A stretch of 9,260 bases of DNA from Candidatus Thorarchaeota archaeon (GTDB taxonomy: Archaea; Asgardarchaeota; Thorarchaeia; Thorarchaeales; Thorarchaeaceae), in NCBI GenBank assembly GCA_004524595.1, contig SDOA01000141.1, positions 1-9,260 of the forward strand, read 5' to 3'. Positions 1-4,444 of this stretch are shown here, piece by piece. Each line of letters starts with the position of its first letter. Within the stretch, counting starts at the first letter, position 1. The notes beneath the pieces are model-generated. The model did not search any database, had not been told where the DNA came from, and saw only the letters and a program-made list of their open reading frames with translations. A program made the position numbers and the translations under genes.

Positions 1-1431
1 ACGGATGTTGAATACAAACCTGCTAACAATCTAAATTTCTCAATTCATTTTAGTGGTAATAACTCGATATGGGCACAGGCTGAAGTTGTTGATGGTAGAG
101 CTGACTTCCAAGATATTCCTGATGGTGAATATATCTGGAGACTGACAGTTCTCTATGACCTAGTTTATGCTGGCCATCTTCTTGACTGGGGTATGATTGA
201 AGCAAACGGTACTCAACTTCTTGTTCATCAGAGCATTGGACCAATAACTGGCAATCCCGAGTTTTATGATTTAGAAGTATTCACATATTATGAAACCAGT
301 CTTGAACCAATAGTAGGCGCCTTGGTTAATGTTACTTTCAAGAATGGCTCAGTGTGGGCCACGAAAGTGACACCAACTAATGGTACTGTGCGATTTATCG
401 ATTTACCTGTTGAATTCATGAATTGGACGGTTACCCTTAGTGGTGTGCCCATTGGCCTTGGTAGCTACTCTTATGATCTAACATCTCCAAACGCTGATAT
501 TCGTGCACCAATAATCACTACTCCAGGTGATCAGGAGTTTCTCTTTGACTCTGAAAATGTAACAATAACTTGGCATGTTGAGGACGAATATCCAGACACG
601 ATCCGTGTGTATGTTGACAATATACTCAACAGGACTGTTGACTGGGTAAACACAACATACAATTTTGTGTTCAATGTCAGTGCTGCTTTTGAAGTATTCA
701 GAATTGGAACATACGAGATCAAAGTTGTTGCAGCTGATCAGAATATGAACTCTGTTACCGATATCATCTCATTACGATTATATGAAAATGTTACACCCAC
801 AATTGATGGTCCTGATGATATAGAATTTTACTATACTCAAACAGGTTATTCACTCTCATGGAATGTAACAGATGATTTCTTGAATATGTATTCAATCCTG
901 GATAATGGCGAACTAGTTGCATCAGGAGAGATTGATCCAGACGAACCCGTGCTTAGATTTAATTTAGATGGTTTAGAAATTGGTATTCATAATTTCAGTC
1001 TCTTTGTGAATGATACAAGTGGCAATACTGCCATAGACGAAGTGATCGTCACAGTACTTGCTGATGATACCGCACCAGTGCTTGTATTCAAACCAGATGA
1101 TGTTTACTACAATCAAGGTGATAGAGGAATCATTCGGAACTGGACGGTCACAGATGAATTCAAAGATTACTATACAATTGAGATTGATGGGGATCTTATT
1201 GTCACAGAAAATTGGATTGCAGATAACATAGAATTCGATTTCTCTGGGCTTAGAGTTGGACACTATCAGGTCAAACTTACCGCTTATGACATTGGCGGCA
1301 ATTCTGTTGAGTCAATTGTAGATGTCTATGTGTTTCAACCAGTAATAATACGATATATGACTTGGGCTGCGATAATTTCATCAGGAATAATCCTTCTCAT
1401 CGTTGTCGTATGGTTCGTGCGCTATAGGTAA
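1..1431 (+). CDS. C-terminal part of a cell-surface protein with Ig-like repeats and a C-terminal membrane anchor (5' truncated)
   Basis: The reading frame is open to base 1, so the first ATG at 193 is internal; 476 codons are visible and the true start lies left of the window. Visible residues about 1-60 and 88-150 look like small beta-sandwich modules of the carboxypeptidase-regulatory type (ALVNVTFKNG, then TNGTVRF). Three tandem Ig-like repeats of about 90 residues follow, at roughly 169-261, 262-356 and 357-446. Each has a W-x-V-x-D core (TWHVED, SWNVTD, NWTVTD) and ends in a 'G-x-Y/H ... D-x-x-x-N' strand pair such as GHYQVKLTAYDIGGN. Residues 452-473 form one hydrophobic helix ending in RYR, so the protein should stand outside the cell on a C-terminal anchor with a tiny basic cytosolic tail. 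About 16 N-x-S/T sequons and no cysteine are visible, which fits a glycosylated archaeal surface or S-layer-associated protein. The precise role (adhesion, S-layer, carrier of an upstream catalytic domain) cannot be told from this part. Confidence 0.85.
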   Translation, partial: TDVEYKPANNLNFSIHFSGNNSIWAQAEVVDGRADFQDIPDGEYIWRLTVLYDLVYAGHLLDWGMIEANGTQLLVHQSIGPITGNPEFYDLEVFTYYETSLEPIVGALVNVTFKNGSVWATKVTPTNGTVRFIDLPVEFMNWTVTLSGVPIGLGSYSYDLTSPNADIRAPIITTPGDQEFLFDSENVTITWHVEDEYPDTIRVYVDNILNRTVDWVNTTYNFVFNVSAAFEVFRIGTYEIKVVAADQNMNSVTDIISLRLYENVTPTIDGPDDIEFYYTQTGYSLSWNVTDDFLNMYSILDNGELVASGEIDPDEPVLRFNLDGLEIGIHNFSLFVNDTSGNTAIDEVIVTVLADDTAPVLVFKPDDVYYNQGDRGIIRNWTVTDEFKDYYTIEIDGDLIVTENWIADNIEFDFSGLRVGHYQVKLTAYDIGGNSVESIVDVYVFQPVIIRYMTWAAIISSGIILLIVVVWFVRYR

Positions 1432-1436
1432 ACTAG

Positions 1437-1473
1437 TGACGGTTTTGAAAAGCCGTCATGCTTTTATCTTTTC
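1437..1473 (+). terminator. hairpin plus T-rich tract after the surface-protein gene
   Basis: Six bases after the stop codon there is an inverted repeat, TGACGG at 1437-1442 pairing with CCGTCA at 1453-1458 around a 10-base loop. It is followed by a T-rich stretch at 1462-1472 (CTTTTATCTTTTC). This fits a transcript end for the upstream gene. The same TTTTAT stretch lies about 60-70 bases before asnS and could also serve as its TATA-like element; the two readings cannot be separated by eye. Confidence 0.5.
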
Positions 1474-1522
1474 AAAAGAGGACCTATGCTATCAGACATA
1501 GCAATGTTTGATTTACATTTGT

Positions 1523-1528
1523 GGTGAT
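1523..1528 (+). promoter_or_regulatory. Shine-Dalgarno site that sets the asnS start
   Basis: GGTGAT matches the archaeal anti-Shine-Dalgarno complement GGAGGTGATC and lies four bases before GTG 1533. It would lie inside the coding region if translation began at the more upstream GTG codons (1521, 1524), which themselves have no such site. Confidence 0.55.
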
Positions 1529-1532
1529 TATC

Positions 1533-2828
1533 GTGAGCTATATGCATGTGAGAGACGTTCTTGAAGGTACTTATGAAGGAAAGGAGGTACATCTACGAGG
1601 GTGGGTCCATCGTATTCGGAAACAGAAGAAAATGGTCTTTGTCCTTCTAAGAGACCCTTCAGGGGTTATTCAAACAGTCGTTAAGAAAGGTAGTGTCAGC
1701 GAAGAGCAGTATGCTGATGCTGAAAAGATGTTAATTGAATCCCTCGTGACCTTGTCCGGAACTGTACACGCAGATGATCGAGCCGAGGGAGGATTTGAAG
1801 TACAGGTAGATAATTTCAACGTGTTACATTTCGCCGAAGATTTCCCAATCACCGAGGATCAGAGTATCGAGTTTTTGAATGATAATCGTCATTTATGGAT
1901 GCGTTCACGCAAGCTCACCAATGTATTGAAGATCAGGGATGAGGTATTCGCAGCAGCGAGAGAGTATCTTAGAAACAACGAATTCTATGAAACTACATCA
2001 CCAATGTTTGTTTCGACTATGGGTGAGGAAGGAGCTGAGCTTTTTGAAGTGGAGTATTATGGAAGGAAAGTCTACCTTACTCAGACAAGTCAGATGCATC
2101 TGGAGCCTCAGCTTTTCGCAATGGAGAAAGTATTCATTCTTGCTCCTTCTTTTAGGGCAGAGAAATCAAGAACTAGAAAACACCTTACAGAGTTTTGGCA
2201 TCTAGAGGTTGAAGAGGCATGGTGTGACCATGAATGTAACCTCATACGTCAAGAAGAACTCATCAGCTATATGTGTCACTCAGTAGTCAAGAACAGACTT
2301 TCTGAACTGAATGAACTTGGAGTAGACCCTAAACGTTTGCTTGCTATTAAACCACCCTTTGATAGAATCACCTATTCCGAAGCAATTGAAAGATGTCAAA
2401 AGGGTGGAATTGACATAAAGTGGGGTGATGATATTCGAAGTGAGGCTGAGGAATTTCTGACGAAAGATAGTGACAACTTTCTCTTCGTAGAGTATTATCC
2501 TAAAGAGATCAAGTCATTTTATATGAAAGATAATCCTGATGACCATCGAACCTACAAGAACAGTGATTTACTTGGTCCTCAAGGTTTTGGAGAGGTCATA
2601 GGCGGAAGTGAACGTGAAACCGATGCTCAACTCATCATTGACAATCTGAAACGAATCGGAGATGATCCTGAGAAATACAAGTGGTACATCGATATCAGAA
2701 GGTATGGAAGTGTGCCGCACTCTGGGTTCGGAGTAGGAATGGATCGATTGATTACTTGGATGCTTGAACTTGAACATATTCGAGATTGCATCCCTTTTCC
2801 AAGAACTGTAAGTCGAATATTTCCATGA
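1533..2828 (+). CDS. asnS: asparaginyl-tRNA synthetase (archaeal type, class IIb)
   Basis: Charges tRNA(Asn) with asparagine using ATP, in the cytosol. From the GTG at 1533 the protein has 431 residues, close to the roughly 434 of the Pyrococcus enzyme, which it resembles along its length. Residues about 17-100 are the N-terminal OB-fold anticodon-binding domain (LRGWVHRIRKQ, RDPSGVIQ). The class II catalytic domain follows: the motif 1 region ends near 158 (FYETTSPMF); motif 2 at about 207-228 contains FRAEKSRTRKHLTEFWHLE; motif 3 is at 396-408 (HSGFGVGMDR). The HLTEFWHLE form of motif 2, GEVIGGSER (353-361) and the ending IPFPRT (420-425) point to asparagine rather than aspartate specificity. 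The OB fold argues against the anticodon-domain-less AsnRS paralogue that makes free asparagine. After PRT the usual proline is valine (PRTVSR), a small departure near the ATP site. GTG 1521 would add four residues and ATG 1542 or GTG 1548 would remove a few. The gene stands alone, with the surface-protein terminator before it and 180 bases of non-coding DNA after it. Confidence 0.95.
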   Translation: MSYMHVRDVLEGTYEGKEVHLRGWVHRIRKQKKMVFVLLRDPSGVIQTVVKKGSVSEEQYADAEKMLIESLVTLSGTVHADDRAEGGFEVQVDNFNVLHFAEDFPITEDQSIEFLNDNRHLWMRSRKLTNVLKIRDEVFAAAREYLRNNEFYETTSPMFVSTMGEEGAELFEVEYYGRKVYLTQTSQMHLEPQLFAMEKVFILAPSFRAEKSRTRKHLTEFWHLEVEEAWCDHECNLIRQEELISYMCHSVVKNRLSELNELGVDPKRLLAIKPPFDRITYSEAIERCQKGGIDIKWGDDIRSEAEEFLTKDSDNFLFVEYYPKEIKSFYMKDNPDDHRTYKNSDLLGPQGFGEVIGGSERETDAQLIIDNLKRIGDDPEKYKWYIDIRRYGSVPHSGFGVGMDRLITWMLELEHIRDCIPFPRTVSRIFP

Positions 2829-2971
2829 CTCCCCTTTACAAAATGAGTGTAATGAAGCACTTCTGACTTTGGTGAAGATATGCTATTTCTTCGAAAATGC
2901 TATATCACGTATTTACATATGAGATTGCAAAAGTGTAACTAAAGATACCTAGAAAGCAATCAAGCGAGTTC

Positions 2972-2980
2972 TTTTTTTTT
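2972..2980 (+). terminator. T9 tract, possible archaeal terminator for asnS
   Basis: An uninterrupted run of nine T on the plus strand, about 145 bases after the asnS stop. Archaeal RNA polymerase often stops at such runs without a hairpin, so this may end asnS transcripts. If the TATA-like element near 2912-2920 drives the next ORF, the run would instead lie in that ORF's leader, so the assignment is uncertain. Confidence 0.35.
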
Positions 2981-2993
2981 CGGGTTCACTAGA

Positions 2994-3000
2994 GGGAGTG
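2994..3000 (+). promoter_or_regulatory. ribosome binding site for the short secreted ORF
   Basis: GGGAGTG contains GGAG seven to nine bases before the TTG at 3008. It supports that start even though TTG is a rare start codon, and shows that the ORF once had, or still has, a working translation signal. Confidence 0.5.
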
Positions 3001-3007
3001 TGATTCT

Positions 3008-3199
3008 TTGAGAAATATTCTGCATCCGAAAATCTTTGCTTGTTTCATTGCAATTTCAATCGTTGTCTTTCAATTAGGTTTAGGCGTTACTGCTCAGGTC
3101 TATATTAATTCTGTTGACCTTCTCATTATCACTCATGAAAAGTATGTTTCAGAAGGTGAGAAACTGAGTTCATGGAAGAATAGCAATTGGAATTCTTAG
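3008..3199 (+). pseudogene. 5' remnant of a secreted C25 (gingipain-like) peptidase gene, or a short secreted peptide
   Basis: A TTG start with a good ribosome binding site opens a 63-residue frame. Residues about 1-30 are a typical signal peptide: a basic start (MRNILHPK), a hydrophobic core (FACFIAISIVVFQLGLG) and a likely cut after VTA. The mature part begins VDLLIITHEKYVSEGEKLSSWKNS; its D-L-L-I-I-T-H ... L-x-x-W-K-N-S pattern is how the propeptide/catalytic part of peptidase family C25 proteins usually begins, where the next residues are commonly K/I-G-I. Here the frame reads NWNS and stops. Dropping one base after AGC gives WKNSIGI in the next frame, which itself stops 17 codons after the WKNS serine. 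This points to a frameshift followed by loss of the rest, since no further C25-like sequence exists before the convergent gene. I assign the family from memory of its N-terminal pattern only. An intact short secreted peptide is the alternative. Confidence 0.5.
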
Positions 3200-3226
3200 A
3201 TACCGAAATATCCCATTACGTAGATT

Positions 3227-3274
3227 AAGGATACGGTAACCTGAAGGATTCTTATAATAATTCTAGGTTTCCTT
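3227..3274. terminator. imperfect inverted repeat between convergent transcription units
   Basis: AAGGA 3227-3231 and AACCT 3238-3242 can pair with TCCTT 3270-3274 and AGGTT 3265-3269, giving two five-base stems separated by a six-base bulge on one side. The AT-rich loop contains TTATAATAATT. It sits where plus- and minus-strand transcription meet and overlaps the stop codon of the minus-strand small membrane protein, so a bidirectional terminator is plausible. The pairing is short and not proven. Confidence 0.3.
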
Positions 3275-3493
3275 TTCTTGCTTGCTGGATATCATCTGTT
3301 TTTGGTGAATTCTCATGATGTAAATTGAATAGATCAACATGGCTAGGCCAATTATGACTCCAATAATCCAAAGGTGACTCTTCCAAGGATGGTCCAACAA
3401 TGAAGTCATGATATAGATATTCAGACTTGCAAAGAAGATTGCAAAAGATATCAGTATCGCATAGAATGACCATTGCATTTTCTTACTACTCAT
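3263..3493 (-). CDS. small two-helix membrane protein, unknown function
   Basis: From the ATG at 3493 the protein has 76 residues; a GTG at 3502 would add three. Two hydrophobic helices are clear, at about 8-30 (WSFYAILISFAIFFASLNIY and on) and 41-60 (LWIIGVIIGLAMLIYSIYIM), joined by a short loop with DHPWKSH. The lysines before helix 1 and the basic, polar tail after helix 2 put both ends in the cytosol. It follows the ABC ATPase gene by about 50 bases on the same strand, so it may be the last gene of that operon (a small accessory subunit) or may have its own promoter. No Shine-Dalgarno site precedes either start, while a TATA-like element lies about 30 bases upstream, which would suit a nearly leaderless transcript. 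I do not recognise a family. The opposite strand and the other frame hold only weak overlapping ORFs. Confidence 0.6.
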   Translation of the reverse strand: MSSKKMQWSFYAILISFAIFFASLNIYIMTSLLDHPWKSHLWIIGVIIGLAMLIYSIYIMRIHQKQMISSKQEKET

Positions 3494-3519
3494 TTTCAAC
3501 ACGTGCTTATTGGTTACAT

Positions 3520-3532
3520 CCTATGATATAGG
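3520..3532 (-). promoter_or_regulatory. TATA-like palindrome before the small membrane protein
   Basis: CCTAT-gat-ATAGG is a perfect five-base inverted repeat with a three-base centre, lying in the short gap between the ATPase stop and the small protein start. Read on the minus strand it contains CTATATCAT, centred roughly 34 bases before ATG 3493, a fitting distance for an archaeal TATA box serving a short or absent leader. The symmetry could also be an operator. Nothing else in the gap is distinctive. Confidence 0.35.
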
Positions 3533-3545
3533 CGTTACTCAATGA

Positions 3546-4433
3546 TTATTCTGATTCATTGTTATTATTGTCATTTACTACACTTGTATCGAGAGGACTA
3601 ATCAGGAGACCTTCTGATGTTGCTCGTAATACAACACGCTTGCCAAGCCCTGCGAGTCTTCTTACTGTTTCTGGAATGACCATACGTCCTTTAGCATCGA
3701 TTTCAGTAATATCTCCATAAAGAATGTGTTTTTGCCCTTCGATCAGTCCATCTCGAATTCTTAGGACCCTATCTGCATATTCTGTGACCTTTGGATTATG
3801 GGTCACATTGATTATTGTGGTTCCAAATTCCTCATTTGTTTTCTTTAGTGCTTCCATGACAATTTCTGTGGTTTCCGAGTCAAGTTCACCAGTCACTTCG
3901 TCTCCCAATAGGAGTTCTGGATTATTAGCTAAGGCTACACAGATTGCTACTCTCTGGTTTTCTCCACCAGATAGCTGATTTGGTCGATGATTCACTCTAT
4001 GACTCAGGCCTAAAATATCTAGAAGCATCAACGCTCGTTCTTGCGATAATTTGGATGGTGCTCCAGCAAGTTTCATTGGGAGAATTACGTTCTTTAGAGC
4101 ACTAAGACCTGGAACTAAGTTACCAATCTGCCAGACAAATCCAACCTTTTGTCGCCTATATAGCATAGAACGTCTATCATCTAATGTTGTTACACTGTGA
4201 CCATCATAGAGGATTGTTCCCGCGGTAGGCTTGTCTAATGCGCCAAGCATTTTCAACAAGGTAGATTTTCCTGACCCACTAGGACCAATAATTGAAAGAA
4301 ATTCTCCATGATTGACTTCAAAGTCAACTCCTCGAAGTGCTATAACTTCCTTTTGACCTCTTCTATAGACCTTCATTAGGTCTCGTACAACAATCTTGTA
4401 CTGCTCAGATAATTGTTCAAGATTTTCTGTCAT
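3546..4433 (-). CDS. MacB/LolD-type ABC transporter ATPase with a C-terminal SpoVT/AbrB-like domain
   Basis: Cytosolic motor of the FtsX-family ABC system encoded by the two permease genes just upstream. Counting 295 residues from ATG 4433: Walker A GPSGSGKST 50-58, Q-loop glutamine 102 (VWQIGNLVPGLS), signature LSGGENQR 154-161, Walker B LLLGDE 174-179 with catalytic Glu179, D-loop GELDS 182-186, switch His212 (VTHN). All catalytic residues are present; the usual DEPTG reads DEVTG. The FNL/GNLVPGLS stretch after the Q-loop and overall form match the LolD/MacB/FtsE branch. Most relatives end near residue 235. This one goes on with ITEIDAKGRMVIPETVRRL at about 242-260 and VVLRATSEGLLISPL to 281, a good match to the SpoVT/AbrB pattern (D-x-K-G-R-I-x-I-P-x-x-x-R), then an Asn-rich acidic tail. 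GTG 4442 would give a four-base overlap with the upstream stop, but the ribosome binding site favours ATG 4433. Confidence 0.92.
   Translation of the reverse strand: MTENLEQLSEQYKIVVRDLMKVYRRGQKEVIALRGVDFEVNHGEFLSIIGPSGSGKSTLLKMLGALDKPTAGTILYDGHSVTTLDDRRSMLYRRQKVGFVWQIGNLVPGLSALKNVILPMKLAGAPSKLSQERALMLLDILGLSHRVNHRPNQLSGGENQRVAICVALANNPELLLGDEVTGELDSETTEIVMEALKKTNEEFGTTIINVTHNPKVTEYADRVLRIRDGLIEGQKHILYGDITEIDAKGRMVIPETVRRLAGLGKRVVLRATSEGLLISPLDTSVVNDNNNNESE
3591..3722 (-). other. SpoVT/AbrB-like swapped-hairpin domain fused to the ABC ATPase
   Basis: This covers ATPase residues about 238-281. The core EIDAKGRMVIPETVRRLAGL has the family's K-G-R-[IM]-V-I-P followed by an amphipathic helix with arginines, and the later RVVLRATSEGLLISPL fits the second beta hairpin. 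Known AbrB-type domains form an interleaved dimer that binds AT-rich DNA or serves only as a dimer module (as in antitoxins and PhoU-linked proteins). In this position it would lie beside the ATPase dimer, so either DNA binding or stabilising the ATPase dimer is possible. The domain match is read from sequence pattern, not from a profile search. Confidence 0.75.
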
Positions 4434-4436
4434 GAT

Positions 4437-4444
4437 GATCACTC
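4437..4444 (-). promoter_or_regulatory. Shine-Dalgarno site of the ATPase inside the end of the second permease gene
   Basis: On the minus strand GAGTGATC spans the last sense codon and TGA stop of the upstream permease and lies three bases before ATG 4433. It matches GGAGGTGATC apart from one missing base pair region. This placement implies that translation of the ATPase is coupled to termination on the permease. Confidence 0.5.

Larger units (their letters stand above)
2829..3007. other. intergenic stretch between asnS and the short secreted ORF
   Basis: I see no gene, tRNA or clear structured RNA here. It holds the heptamer ATGCTAT twice (2880-2886 and 2897-2903), a TATA-like TTTACATAT at about 2912-2920 that could drive the downstream short ORF, a T9 run at 2972-2980, and the ribosome binding site of the short ORF at its end. 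Confidence 0.6.

Noticed and set aside
973..1263. 96-codon minus-strand ORF within the surface protein
   Set aside because: Antisense to clear Ig-like repeats on the plus strand; no start signal or domain.
1533..2828. Aspartyl-tRNA synthetase as the identity of the plus-strand synthetase
   Set aside because: Motif 2 reads HLTEFWHLE and the end reads IPFPRT, as in AsnRS; AspRS of the archaeal type usually has HLNEFT/HTEF and LFPRD at these places.
2829..3007. Possible tRNA or small RNA gene after asnS
   Set aside because: No cloverleaf, T-loop GGTTC-A box or stable long stem could be found; only a short GAAG-CA-CTTC palindrome and weak repeats.
3252..3473. Alternative minus-strand frame overlapping the small membrane protein
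   Set aside because: Its product is of mixed composition without helices or a signal, whereas the overlapping frame gives two clean membrane helices.
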